DNA of 64,000 nucleotides from an uncultured Prevotellaceae bacterium (GCA_900316505.1 ONDH01000003.1:31819-95818), one strand, 5' to 3'. Positions 42,608 to 51,416 are shown, numbered from the stretch's first letter. Notes: a model not told the origin generated them from the letters alone. Numbers and translations: made by a program.

Positions 42608-42615
42608 CAAAGTTA
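42608..42615 (-). promoter_or_regulatory. -7 box of the YARHG gene cluster
   Basis: TAACTTTG on the minus strand about 54 bases upstream of the 42554 start and downstream of the aroE stop (42656). Confidence 0.6.
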
Positions 42616-42655
42616 CGAAATTAAAGTGAAAAGTGGAACGTGAAATGTGAAAAAA

Positions 42656-43387
42656 TTACTTTTCCCAAAATTCCCACGATGCAATGGCTTGTAAATGCAA
42701 CATCTCCAACCCGTTTTTCACAGTGGCACCCTGTGCTGCACCTTTCTTCATGAAAAGCGTCTCAAGCGGGTTGTACACCAAATCATACAGGAGGTTGTTC
42801 TCGTTCAAGGCTTCGTAGGGCAGGGCAGGACACTCATCCACATGAGGATACATCCCCACAGGAGAGCAATTGACAATCACCTCATACTCTTTCAGCACCT
42901 CTGCAGTCACCTCTTCATAAGTGATTATCCCCTCTCGTGCACTTCTGCTCACAAACAGCGTTTTCATTCCCAACTTCTTTTCCAATCCATAACGAATAGC
43001 CTTTGATGCGCCGCCAGTGCCGAGAATGAGTGCCTTTTTGTGATGAGGCTTCAGCAAAGGCTTGATGCTTTCCACAAAACCAATCACATCGCTGTTGTAA
43101 CCAGTCAAACCCTCTTTACTAACCTTCACCACATTTACCGCACCAATCGCCCTTGCCTCCTCGCTGATGTCATCCAGATACTGCATCACCTGCTGCTTAT
43201 AAGGGATGGTCACGTTGAGACCCTTTAACGTTGGGGTGTTCTTGATGATGTTGGAAAATTCCTCTATGCTTGGAATTTCAAAGTTCAAATACTGTGCGTC
43301 AATCCCCTCCTTCTCGAATTTCTCCGTGAAGAACTTGCGAGAGAACGAATGTCCCAGGGGATATCCAATGAGTCCGTATGTGTTCAT
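42656..43387 (-). CDS. aroE: Shikimate dehydrogenase
   Basis: AroE reduces 3-dehydroshikimate to shikimate with NADPH. The 243-residue protein has YGLIGYPLGHSFSRKFF near 4-20 (substrate serines), LNVTIPYKQQVM near 58-69 with the catalytic Lys, YNSDVIGF near 98 with the Asp, the nucleotide loop LILGTGGASKAIRYGL near 119-134, and YDLVYNPLETLFMKKG near the end. Somewhat shorter than E. coli AroE, as usual in this phylum. It follows the S41 peptidase gene after 16 bases on the minus strand. Confidence 0.93.
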   Translation of the reverse strand: MNTYGLIGYPLGHSFSRKFFTEKFEKEGIDAQYLNFEIPSIEEFSNIIKNTPTLKGLNVTIPYKQQVMQYLDDISEEARAIGAVNVVKVSKEGLTGYNSDVIGFVESIKPLLKPHHKKALILGTGGASKAIRYGLEKKLGMKTLFVSRSAREGIITYEEVTAEVLKEYEVIVNCSPVGMYPHVDECPALPYEALNENNLLYDLVYNPLETLFMKKGAAQGATVKNGLEMLHLQAIASWEFWEK

Positions 43388-43403
43388 TTATCTTTAGTTG
43401 TTT

Positions 43404-44531
43404 TTATTGTTTCTTCAAATCATCTGCCACCCACAGCACCCACTCGTCGATGTTGTTGGTAAGGCGATTGGGATAAGGAATCTCTATTGTTACATCTGGT
43501 TGAAAGCCATTTTTCCCGAATACATGATACTCAAGAAAATCTTTGTATTCCATACAAGTAGGATAGGTCACTAAGTACCCTGCATTGGGTAATTTCGTTT
43601 GGAATACATTACCGGTCAAGTCTGCCCCATAAGTGCCTTCCTTGCCATAAACTTTCGTTCTGTTGCTTACGCCTCTTACGTAAAGTTGGATTAAAGCTTC
43701 ACCTGCGCTGGCCGTACCCTGATCAATCATGACGGCAGCTCTTTTAGGACGGGGCATCGGTGTTACGTCACTACAGTCGTTTACCGCCCAAAGTTTATAC
43801 TCACCCTTACCTGCAGTCTCCTTGCAATTATTGAGGAATTCCTGATAGAACGGTTTGTTATCCACCTGCTCGATAATAAATTCCCAGAACTTTTGATTGT
43901 AAGCCGTGTTGCGGAAGTATGATTCAAAAGGCCGCTCTCGTTTGTGGTCTGCCAACATATTCTTGAAAGGTGCCCATATAGCATCATTTCCGCCTTCATT
44001 TCCTCTCACATCAATGATTAGATAATCACAGCCTGATTCCCAATAATCCTTTGAGGCTCGCAATACCCACTCGTTCGTGGGATGAATTCCAAAGCAAGAA
44101 GGAACCCGTACAAGCCACGTCTGCTCATCTACCTTGCATGATACCGGCTGTGGCTGGTACTCCATTAACGCCGAATAGTCAATACTGACCGTCTTTTCAA
44201 GGCTGTCCCACAGCGGAGTGTCTATCCAGCTGTGTGTGTCAAAGTTTTTGTAGAACCAAAAGACATACTCGCTTGCCGCTTTCTCAATGCCCGTTTCACC
44301 TTTTGCCACTTGCTTTCTCAGTTTCTTCTTCAAAGACTCATACGTCTTTTTGTATCCTTGTTCCATGATGGCAGGAAAGACAGCGTGGTTCTCCTCAGTG
44401 AAGTTGGTCAGATAGTCGAAATCTTCCAAGTTCTTACGAATGCTGTCAGGCACGGCTGCATAGGTGATACAGTTGGCTGTGAGCAGCAATGCTGCGATAA
44501 TGGGTTTTAGTAAAAATAGTCTTTTAATCAT
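43404..44531 (-). CDS. Exported S41 family peptidase
   Basis: A 375-residue protein with a signal peptide (residues 1-25, ending TYAA). The C-terminal processing peptidase (S41) core is visible: YLIIDVRGNEGGNDAIWAPF near 169-188 and MIDQGTASAGEALIQLYVRG near 273-292, the latter carrying the presumed nucleophile Ser of TASAGE. KVYGKEGTYGADLTGN follows. No PDZ domain is evident. The substrate is unknown; such peptidases act in the periplasm or at the surface. It and the transposase-like gene upstream lie between ubiE and aroE. Confidence 0.85.
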   Translation of the reverse strand: MIKRLFLLKPIIAALLLTANCITYAAVPDSIRKNLEDFDYLTNFTEENHAVFPAIMEQGYKKTYESLKKKLRKQVAKGETGIEKAASEYVFWFYKNFDTHSWIDTPLWDSLEKTVSIDYSALMEYQPQPVSCKVDEQTWLVRVPSCFGIHPTNEWVLRASKDYWESGCDYLIIDVRGNEGGNDAIWAPFKNMLADHKRERPFESYFRNTAYNQKFWEFIIEQVDNKPFYQEFLNNCKETAGKGEYKLWAVNDCSDVTPMPRPKRAAVMIDQGTASAGEALIQLYVRGVSNRTKVYGKEGTYGADLTGNVFQTKLPNAGYLVTYPTCMEYKDFLEYHVFGKNGFQPDVTIEIPYPNRLTNNIDEWVLWVADDLKKQ

Positions 44532-44554
44532 AATAGGTTTTTATCTATGGTGTT

Positions 44555-45814
44555 TTATTTTGTTTTCCACCAAGAATCTTTTGTGCGGCACAAAGCTTGG
44601 ACAACACAGTTCATGGTCTTGCATTCTGCCACAGAGATGGGTTCGTGGGTATGTCGATAAATGTAACGCCACGGGGTGACGATGAGCATTTTGTTGGTGG
44701 CGCATAGGTCTATGCGTCGCTCCGAGGGGTGGTATCGTTCTGGTAATCCGTTGTTTTCTATGGTGATGACAGGGAATCCTTGTTGGATGGCTGTGTCAAT
44801 AATTTCTTGTTCGCCTTTAGCTATGCGGGCAGAGACGAGGATGGCTCCTTCGGATGCAGCTGTAAGGCATCGCTGTTTCTGCAGGGTGAAGGAGGCTTTG
44901 TCCTTTCTATGGCAGACGACTGGGAGTATGCGGCATTGTAGTAATTGGCGGTTGCCGTAGCTGTCGCAGGTTACCATCCCATCGTTAATGAGCAGCCGAT
45001 TTTGGATGTTTTCCCATTTGTCTTCATCGAAGAGGGGTGTGCCGCATTCGCGTTGCAGATAACCTTTCAGGGCTGGAAGCTTGAGGGCGGTGCCGATGCC
45101 GCCTCGTTGTGGGCTTTGCAGGTTGCGATTACTGGTGCGCATGAGGCGGCTGCGCGGGTTGTTGTGGATGTAGTGGCGTTGGGTTTCGAGTTGGCCTGGT
45201 TGCAGCGGCATCACATCGACATAGCCGTAGGCGAAGAGGGGTGGGCGGTTGGTGGTGCCTGAGGAGGGAACTTTGAACCCATGCGGGTGAACCGCATCGC
45301 GCAAGGGGCTTGTGCTTTCCGCCCTTGCGTCAGCAGGTTTGCCCTGCTGCCCATAATTGGTCATGCCTTGCTGCTCATTGGCGGTCACACCCTGCTGCCC
45401 ATTGGCAGTCATGCCTGTCATTTCCCAATAGCGGCGGTTGCAGCCTTTCTTGAAGCCAGCGATGACTTGCCCTAGGTGCGTCTCTCTTCCATTTCGACTG
45501 ATGATGCTGTTGTGCACCACGAGGATGAAGTGTAAATGTTCGGGCATCACCACATAATCCTGCACCTCAATCATGGGATAGTGTGTTGTGATGCTTTTCG
45601 TTAGTTCCTCTTCCACCATCTTTCCGATAGCAGTCAGTTCCACCCTTGGTGCATTTGCATCGCCATCAGGCTGGTCAAGATTTCCTACCACCTGTCCCAA
45701 CGGATGCCATTGTCGTTCTGCTACATTGATGGTGATGTGGTAAGCACCAGGCAAACGGTAGTTCTTCTTCTGACATCGCTTCCCCATGCGGTGTGTCTCA
45801 TCCGGTTCGCTCAT
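44555..45814 (-). CDS. REP-type Y1 transposase fused to a DprA-like domain
   Basis: A 419-residue protein with two parts. The N-terminal half is an HUH/Y1 transposase of the REP-associated (RAYT) group: GAYHITINVAERQWHPLG near 24, the HUH pair in VVMPEHLHFILVV near 92-104, and the presumed catalytic Tyr in QRHYIHNNPRSR near 220. A low-complexity linker contains three repeats of TANGQQGM type. The C-terminal 150 residues (EGAILVSARIAKGEQEIIDTAIQQGFPVITIENNGLPERYHP, near 324-365) resemble the Rossmann-like DprA/SMF fold. The start at 45814 avoids overlap with ubiE. Whether it is active or domesticated cannot be told. Confidence 0.8.
   Translation of the reverse strand: MSEPDETHRMGKRCQKKNYRLPGAYHITINVAERQWHPLGQVVGNLDQPDGDANAPRVELTAIGKMVEEELTKSITTHYPMIEVQDYVVMPEHLHFILVVHNSIISRNGRETHLGQVIAGFKKGCNRRYWEMTGMTANGQQGVTANEQQGMTNYGQQGKPADARAESTSPLRDAVHPHGFKVPSSGTTNRPPLFAYGYVDVMPLQPGQLETQRHYIHNNPRSRLMRTSNRNLQSPQRGGIGTALKLPALKGYLQRECGTPLFDEDKWENIQNRLLINDGMVTCDSYGNRQLLQCRILPVVCHRKDKASFTLQKQRCLTAASEGAILVSARIAKGEQEIIDTAIQQGFPVITIENNGLPERYHPSERRIDLCATNKMLIVTPWRYIYRHTHEPISVAECKTMNCVVQALCRTKDSWWKTK
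45341..45412 (-). repeat. Three 24-base in-frame repeats in the transposase-like gene
   Basis: Units at 45341-45364, 45365-45388 and 45389-45412, each encoding an eight-residue unit such as TANGQQGV. They keep the frame and lie in the linker between the HUH motif and the catalytic Tyr. Confidence 0.8.
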
Positions 45815-45821
45815 GGCTTCA

Positions 45822-46562
45822 CTATTTTTCTGCGGTGTAAAGGATGCACATGCCAAAGGCAAGGCGTTTGAAGTTCACGTTGTGGAATCCTGCTTGTAGG
45901 ATGATGCTCTGCATGCGTTCCGCTTGGGGCACGGCATCCATCGTTTCGGGCAGATAGGAATAAGCGGTATTGTCCTTTGAGAAGAGTTTTCCCAACACGG
46001 GCATTACCCCCTTTTTATATAGCCAGAAAAATTGCTTCATGGGAAACGAGACAGGGGTGCAGAGATCCACAACAGATAAGTGTCCGTCCTCTTTCAGCAC
46101 TCGATGCATCTCCTTCAAACACTCGTCGAGGTTCTGGAAGTTCCTTAACGCAAAAGCAGAAATGACGGCATCGAAAGAATTTGTTTCAAAGGACATCTTC
46201 GCACAATCTTCATTCTGAAATGTGATGATGTCGGAAAGTCTCAACTTTGCCACTTTCTCCCTGCCTATCTGCATCATCCCCTCGCTGATGTCACACCCCA
46301 CAATGCGTTGGGGGTGCAGCTTTTGTGCAGCAAGGATAGCGAAGTCGCCAGTGCCTGTCGCAATGTCGAGTACGCTATCCGTGCTTGTTCTGTTTTTGAG
46401 CAGGAAGTCAATGGCGTTGTTCCTCCAGATACGGTCAACACCAAAGCTGAGGGTGTGGTTCAGCGTGTCGTAAGAATGGGCGATGTTGTCAAACATCTGC
46501 TCCACCTGCTCACGTTTCGTCCCTTCTTCGCCGTATGGCTTTATCTGCTCTTGCTCGTACAT
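45822..46562 (-). CDS. ubiE: Demethylmenaquinone methyltransferase UbiE/MenG
   Basis: A SAM-dependent methyltransferase for the last step of menaquinone synthesis. The 246-residue protein shows VEQMFDNIAHSYDTLNHTLSFGVDRIWR near 20-47, SAM motif I VLDIATGTGDFAILAA near 64-79, VGCDISEGMMQIGREK near 89-104 and AFALRNFQNLDECLKEMHRVLKEDG near 136-160, all typical of UbiE/MenG. Bacteroidales use menaquinone, so MenG is the functional name. It follows purC, separated by a 97-base gap that contains a 32-base hairpin. Confidence 0.94.
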   Translation of the reverse strand: MYEQEQIKPYGEEGTKREQVEQMFDNIAHSYDTLNHTLSFGVDRIWRNNAIDFLLKNRTSTDSVLDIATGTGDFAILAAQKLHPQRIVGCDISEGMMQIGREKVAKLRLSDIITFQNEDCAKMSFETNSFDAVISAFALRNFQNLDECLKEMHRVLKEDGHLSVVDLCTPVSFPMKQFFWLYKKGVMPVLGKLFSKDNTAYSYLPETMDAVPQAERMQSIILQAGFHNVNFKRLAFGMCILYTAEK

Positions 46563-46568
46563 ACAAAG

Positions 46569-46665
46569 GAATTAGGAATGAGGAATTAGGAATGAGGAAT
46601 TGTTACTTGTACTCCTTGTTGGATATGACATTCAATTCCTCATTCCTAATTTCTCATTCCTAATT
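46569..46665. repeat. 32-base inverted repeat between purC and ubiE
   Basis: AATTAGGAATGAGGAATTAGG... at 46569-46601 pairs with its inverted copy at 46634-46665 with one mismatch over 32 bases; the loop is about 32 bases. One arm covers the purC stop codon. The same 14-base unit recurs at 34947-35013, 14721-14741 and 48722-48752. Confidence 0.85.
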
Positions 46666-47610
46666 ATTCTTTAAATAATTCAATACGTTCTTTTCGATAC
46701 GCTTGGCGATGTCCTCGTCACTTGTCTCCTTCACGAATTTCTCACCGATGATGTGCTCATACAGTTCGATGTAGCGTTCAGAAACAGATTCTGCATATTC
46801 ATCCGTGATTTCCGGCATCACCTGACCGGGTTGGTTCATGAAGTTGTGGTCGATGAGCCACTGGCGCACGAACTCCTTTGAGAGCTGCTTCTGAGGTTCA
46901 CCCTTCGCAAACTTCTCTTCGTAGCCCTCTGCGTAGAAGTAACGGGAAGAGTCGGGGGTGTGCACCTCGTCAATGAGGTAAACCTTGCCGTCTCGCTTGC
47001 CGAATTCATACTTCGTGTCCACAAGAATCAGTCCTTTCTCGGCGGCAATCTTTGTGCCCAGTTCGAAGAGGGCATAGGTGTATTTCTCCATCACCTCATA
47101 GTCCTCCTTGCTCACGAGACCTTGTGCGATGATTTCCTCCTTCGAGATGTTCTCGTCGTGACCTTCATCAGCCTTCGTGGTGGGAGTGATGATGGGCTTG
47201 GGGAATTTCTGATTCTCCTTCATGCCTTCAGGCAATGTGATGCCACAAAGGGTGCGGTTGCCAGCCTTATACTCTCTCCATGCAGAACCAGTCAGGTAAC
47301 CACGGATAATCATTTCCACGCGGAAACCCTCACACTTCAAACCCACCGTCACCATAGGGTCGGGAGTCGCCAACTTCCAGTTAGGCACGATGTCAGCGCT
47401 GGCATCGAGGAATTTTGCTGCAATCTGATTGAGCACCTGACCTTTGAAGGGGATGCCCTTTGGTAGCACCACGTCGAATGCAGAGATGCGGTCAGTAGCG
47501 ACCATCACCATGAGGTCGTCGTTGATGTTGTACACGTCACGGACTTTGCCGTGATAAACTTCCTTCTGTCCTGGGAAGTTGAAGTCTGTTCTTGTTAAAG
47601 CTTTAGCCAT
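46660..47610 (-). CDS. purC: Phosphoribosylaminoimidazole-succinocarboxamide synthase
   Basis: SAICAR synthetase of purine synthesis. The 316-residue protein has [42 protein letters not shown] near 18-59, [22 protein letters not shown] near 93, [32 protein letters not shown] near 194-225 and SKEFVRQWL near 244. This is the longer form found in Bacteroidetes and yeasts. It lies between phoH and ubiE; I recall the order phoH-purC-ubiE-aroE from Bacteroides, but here ubiE and aroE are separated by two extra genes. Confidence 0.95.
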   Translation of the reverse strand: MAKALTRTDFNFPGQKEVYHGKVRDVYNINDDLMVMVATDRISAFDVVLPKGIPFKGQVLNQIAAKFLDASADIVPNWKLATPDPMVTVGLKCEGFRVEMIIRGYLTGSAWREYKAGNRTLCGITLPEGMKENQKFPKPIITPTTKADEGHDENISKEEIIAQGLVSKEDYEVMEKYTYALFELGTKIAAEKGLILVDTKYEFGKRDGKVYLIDEVHTPDSSRYFYAEGYEEKFAKGEPQKQLSKEFVRQWLIDHNFMNQPGQVMPEITDEYAESVSERYIELYEHIIGEKFVKETSDEDIAKRIEKNVLNYLKNN

Positions 47611-47673
47611 GATTCTATTGTTGAGTTAATGAATATCTTAATGAAAGAATGTCTGGGCTGATTACTATCTGAG

Positions 47674-48657
47674 TTAATTGATATCCTTGTTCCCGTCGTT
47701 GAACAGCGGGTACTTTGTCTCGCTCTCATATTGATGATAAGCATTCACGATTCTGGTCACCAGCTTGTGTCGCACGATGTCCCTTTCGTCCATCTCCACG
47801 AAGGCGATGCCCTTCACATCCTTCAGCACCTCTTTCGCTTCTTTCAAACCGCTCTTCACGTTGCGTGGCAGGTCAATCTGCGTCAAGTCACCCGTGATGA
47901 TCATCTTCGTGTTTTGTCCCATACGTGTCAGGAACATCTTGATTTGCTGCGTGGTGGTGTTTTGTGCCTCGTCGAGGATGACCACCGCATCGTTCAGCGT
48001 TCGTCCACGCATGAAAGCGAGTGGGGCAATCTGAATCACGTTCTGCTCCATATATTCCGTGAGTTTCTGTGCAGGAATCATGTCTTGCAAGGCGTCATAG
48101 AGCGGTTGCAGATAAGGGTCAATCTTCTCCCGCATGTCGCCTGGCAAGAAACCCAACTTTTCGCCAGCTTCCACGGCGGGGCGACACAAGATAATCTTCC
48201 TGATTTCCTTATTCTTCAGCGCCCTCACGGCCAAAGCAATTGACACATACGTCTTACCAGAGCCCGCAGGACCAATGGCAAAAATCATGTCGTTCTTGTA
48301 ATAGGCATCCACCAGCGTTTTCTGATTCTCCGAACGTGGCGCAATCGGTTTGCCCGCGATGCTATAGCAAATAGCGGTGCCGTCAGCAGCATGTCCCGTA
48401 GGGTGTTCTCCCCTCACGATCTGCAAAATCACCTCCTCGTTCAGCGAGTTATATTTCGCGCAATGCTCCTGCATCTTGGCGATGTTTTCCTCAAAGGCAC
48501 ACATCTCCTCCTCCTCGCCCATCACCTTCACGATGTTGCCACGAGCCACAATCCTCAACTTCGGATACAGCGCCTTGATCATCTGCAAATGGACATTGTT
48601 CACCCCGTAGAACGTAACAAGGTCAATGTCCTCCAAAACTATATGCTTCTCAATCAT
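47674..48657 (-). CDS. phoH: PhoH family P-loop ATPase
   Basis: A 327-residue PhoH-like protein: a short N-terminal KH-like part, then the ATPase with Walker A AIGPAGSGKTYVSIALAVRAL near 131-151, GFLPGDMREKIDPYLQPLYDAL near 173-194, Walker B-like AVVILDEAQNTT near 228-239 and MIITGDLTQIDLP. The family is linked to RNA metabolism, but its exact reaction is unsettled. The ATG is only four bases after a TAACTTTG box (48662-48669), so its mRNA may be nearly leaderless. Divergent from holA. Confidence 0.92.
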   Translation of the reverse strand: MIEKHIVLEDIDLVTFYGVNNVHLQMIKALYPKLRIVARGNIVKVMGEEEEMCAFEENIAKMQEHCAKYNSLNEEVILQIVRGEHPTGHAADGTAICYSIAGKPIAPRSENQKTLVDAYYKNDMIFAIGPAGSGKTYVSIALAVRALKNKEIRKIILCRPAVEAGEKLGFLPGDMREKIDPYLQPLYDALQDMIPAQKLTEYMEQNVIQIAPLAFMRGRTLNDAVVILDEAQNTTTQQIKMFLTRMGQNTKMIITGDLTQIDLPRNVKSGLKEAKEVLKDVKGIAFVEMDERDIVRHKLVTRIVNAYHQYESETKYPLFNDGNKDIN

Positions 48658-48661
48658 GGTG

Positions 48662-48669
48662 CAAAGTTA
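48662..48669 (-). promoter_or_regulatory. -7 box of phoH, four bases before the ATG
   Basis: TAACTTTG on the minus strand followed by CACC and the phoH start codon at 48657. With the usual distance to the transcription start, the transcript would have almost no leader. Confidence 0.6.
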
Positions 48670-48756
48670 GTGCAAATAGAGCGAAATGCCAAAGAAAAGA
48701 ATGGTTTTCTTTGCAATTCATTTCCCATTCCTCGCTTCTAATTCCTAATTATTTCT

Positions 48757-48764
48757 TACCTTTG
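48757..48764 (+). promoter_or_regulatory. -7 box of holA
   Basis: TACCTTTG 19 bases before the holA ATG. Immediately upstream (48722-48752) are ATTCCTAATT-type repeat units. Confidence 0.65.
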
Positions 48765-48782
48765 CAAACGAAAAAGTAAATT

Positions 48783-49805
48783 ATGGCAAAGACAAATATC
48801 ACACATCGCGAAATTGTGGAAATGATTCGGCGAGGGGAGTACAAGCCCATCTTTCTCTTAATGGGGGAGGAGGCGTACTACATTGATCGTCTTTCTGAAT
48901 ACATTGCCGACAACGTGCTGACAAAAGATGAGCAGGATTTCAATCAAACTATCATCTATTGTACGCGTGAAACGAATGTCGCTGACGTGATAAATTGTGC
49001 GCGTCGCTACCCGATGATGGCAAATCATCAAGTGGTAATTGTTAAAGAGGCACAGAATTTGTTAAAAATTGACGAACTTGCTGTCTATGCACAAAATCCA
49101 ATGAAGACCACAATTTTAGTGATTTGCTACAAAAACGGGAAAGTGGATGGGCGCAAGAAGCTGATTCCTGCTGTTGAGAAAGTGGGGGTCGTGTTCGAAA
49201 GCCCACGATTGAAGGAAGGCATGCTGCCACAGTTCATCGTCGAATATCTCTCCAGGAAACAAGTGGGCATCGATGAACGTGCCTGTCTGATGATGGCAGA
49301 GAGTGTTGGTGCCGACCTGAACCGTATGGCAGGCGAATTGGATAAGCTTGTGCTGGCACTCCCGGCCGGACAGCCACGCATCACTCCCGACCTTGTTGAA
49401 CAGAATGTTGGAATTTCTAAAGAGTTCAATTTGTGGGAGTTACGAACATCTGTCGCTAATAAGGATGTGGCAAAGGTCAACAAGATCATCTTCAATTTCG
49501 ACCAGAATCCGAAGGTCAATTCTCCAGTGATGACCGTAGCGATGCTCTTCAATTTCTTTGCACAAATGATGCTGGCATATTACGCTCCAGAAAAAACGGA
49601 GAAGGGGCTGATGGCGCAACTCGACTTACGTCAGACGTGGCAACTCCGTGAATACACCACTGCTATGCGTAAGTACACGCCCTTGAAAGTTATGCAGATC
49701 ATCGGAAAATTGCGTGAAGCGGATGCACGCCTCAAGGGAATCGACAAAGGTAACTTGTCAGATGCTGACATCATGCACGAACTTATCTATTTTATTCTCC
49801 ATTGA
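48783..49805 (+). CDS. holA: DNA polymerase III subunit delta
   Basis: The clamp-loader delta subunit that opens the sliding clamp. The 340-residue protein has the family pattern KPIFLLMGEEAYYIDRLSEYI near 19-39, CARRYPMMANHQVVIVKEAQ near 72-91, KTTILVICYKNGKVDGRKKL near 103-122, and ISKEFNLWELRTSVANKDV near 209-227. It lacks a canonical P-loop, as expected for delta. It is transcribed alone, divergently from phoH, and is followed by a 0.9 kb AT-rich gap. Confidence 0.93.
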   Translation: MAKTNITHREIVEMIRRGEYKPIFLLMGEEAYYIDRLSEYIADNVLTKDEQDFNQTIIYCTRETNVADVINCARRYPMMANHQVVIVKEAQNLLKIDELAVYAQNPMKTTILVICYKNGKVDGRKKLIPAVEKVGVVFESPRLKEGMLPQFIVEYLSRKQVGIDERACLMMAESVGADLNRMAGELDKLVLALPAGQPRITPDLVEQNVGISKEFNLWELRTSVANKDVAKVNKIIFNFDQNPKVNSPVMTVAMLFNFFAQMMLAYYAPEKTEKGLMAQLDLRQTWQLREYTTAMRKYTPLKVMQIIGKLREADARLKGIDKGNLSDADIMHELIYFILH

Positions 49806-50708
49806 TTTTTGTTCACGAAAAGTCCTCTAAAAAATTCCAGATGATTTTTGAGCATCAAATAGGGTACCGAAAATCATCTTTATTTTGTCCTCAAAATTGA
49901 AAAACACACCTGAAATCTATCAATTTTTTAGCCTCAAAAACGCGAACAAAATCTCTTTCACTCAAAAAAACGAACAAAAAAATCACCCCTCTTTATTCGG
50001 AAAATCAAAGGATTAACCCCTAAAATAGGGCTAAAAAATGCCTCTTATTTCAGTCAAAAATCCACAAGAAACCACCTGTTCGATTCTCGCAAATTCGAGC
50101 CAAAAATTACCCAATTGGATCCGATGAAATTTTACATTAACAAAATTTAAAACAAAACAAATAAAAATTTACAGAATGAAAGCGGCAGTGCTGTAAAACG
50201 AATTTACAAAACAAGCAAGCTAATCACAAAGCAATATTTTTACAAATAAAAACATCAGCCATTTTTACATTTTACAACCTAAAGGATTTACAAAGTAAAA
50301 GCACTAAATATTCACTATTATTTTATGGATTATAAATAATTGAAAAAGCGGGAATTACATGTTTTTATTGGAATGGAAGGCAAGTCAGTACACTCTATAA
50401 CCAGTCCTGTAAAGCCTATTTTATGGCACAATGCCAATTATTTGCCATTTTGTTTATTTTTAATAATAAATCAATCAATAATTTAGTATCCAATATTAAA
50501 GTGATAGAAAAAGTTGTTTTTACAGATATTTTTTACAAAGATATGATATTTACAAAAGAAAATGTAAAGCACCTTTTATTCTTTAAAACTTTCAAAATAG
50601 AAAATGAAAATATAAAATTACAAAAAGAAATGGAAATGTTTTGATGATTGGAAAATAATGCCTACCTTTGTAAAAAATTAGAAAAATCATCAAATTACAC
50701 ATCTTCAC
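49806..50708. other. AT-rich 0.9 kb gap with repeated TTTACA motifs
   Basis: No convincing gene. TTTACA occurs ten times (50131, 50168, 50203, 50239, 50264, 50271, 50287, 50519, 50532, 50549), and its complement TGTAAA at 50192, 50408, 50563 and 50668. The first 300 bases are rich in AAAAAT runs and CGAACAAAAA. The promoter of the XRE gene is at its right end. Confidence 0.6.
50663..50670 (+). promoter_or_regulatory. Promoter of the XRE-family gene
   Basis: TTTG at 50640-50643, 19 bases, then TACCTTTG at 50663-50670: the full Bacteroidetes consensus. The ATG is 38 bases downstream. Confidence 0.8.
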
Positions 50709-51236
50709 ATGACAGATAAGGAAAAAATCGAGTTTATCATTCAGGAAAAGCACCTCAACAACACCCAATTTTGCAATGAGGTGTGCATAGCTCCTGGTAC
50801 CCTCTCTCACATTTTGAGTGGTCGCACCCAACCTACCCTCAACATCCTCCGTAGTATCACCCAGGCATTTCCCGACATCAACCCTGCTTGGTTGTTCTTC
50901 AATGCCGAACCCGTCTATCTCAATTCTGACTCTCCTACTCCCTCAGAAGGTGTAGCTGAAGACGTTGCCACCAATAATAATAATGTAGAGGATATTGCCA
51001 ACTACGATGATGGTCAGTTGTCACTCTTCGCCATGTCGCCCAATCCCGCTCCAGTTACACCTTCCAGTGTGCCTGCATCCCGCCGCCCATCGGCAACTCC
51101 AGCTGTTGCGCCCACAGTCAATGTGCAGGAAATTGTTGCTGAAACACTGAAACAGCAGCAAAAACCACCTCGTAAAGTAGTTGAAGTGCGAATTTTTTTC
51201 GATGACGGCACGTTTGAGACTTTTAGTGCTAGTTAA
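50709..51236 (+). CDS. XRE-family helix-turn-helix protein
   Basis: A 175-residue protein with an N-terminal helix-turn-helix (LNNTQFCNEVCIAPGTLSHILSGRTQPTLNILRSITQAFPDINPAWL, about 16-62) of the Cro/CI type. The middle is Asn/Ser/Pro-rich and probably disordered. The end (VVEVRIFFDDGTFETFSAS) is a short conserved tail seen in Bacteroidetes regulators of this kind. The target genes are unknown. It is a single gene behind a consensus promoter, downstream of the TTTACA-rich gap, followed by a long hairpin. Confidence 0.85.
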   Translation: MTDKEKIEFIIQEKHLNNTQFCNEVCIAPGTLSHILSGRTQPTLNILRSITQAFPDINPAWLFFNAEPVYLNSDSPTPSEGVAEDVATNNNNVEDIANYDDGQLSLFAMSPNPAPVTPSSVPASRRPSATPAVAPTVNVQEIVAETLKQQQKPPRKVVEVRIFFDDGTFETFSAS

Positions 51237-51372
51237 TTTCTTTAACATATTATAACGTTGTTAACTAATTGGCTAAATTTAACACATTATATTATTTTTG
51301 TTTAATATTCTGATAATCTTATTTTGTCTAAAAATCGGCATCGAATAGATTTTCGAGGGAGTATTGGGGATG

Positions 51373-51416
51373 AAAATCGGGTTTTCGGACAGTTTTTGGT
51401 TCGAGAACCCGATTTT
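51373..51416 (+). terminator. Hairpin terminator after the XRE gene
   Basis: AAAATCGGGTTTTCG at 51373-51387 pairs with CGAGAACCCGATTTT at 51402-51416 (one G-T pair), followed by ATTTTGTTTT. A further AACCCGATTTTT near 51506 could pair with the first arm. The stretch from here to the tRNA gene is AT-rich and shows nothing else except the tRNA terminator. Confidence 0.75.

Noticed and set aside
50423..50644. 73-codon open frame in the AT-rich gap
   Set aside because: The translation is Ile/Asn/Lys/Phe-rich as expected of random AT-rich DNA, overlaps several TTTACA motifs and lacks promoter or conserved features.
49806..50708. Replication origin in the AT-rich region next to holA
   Set aside because: No cluster of DnaA boxes (TTATCCACA or close variants) was seen, and no dnaA gene is near.
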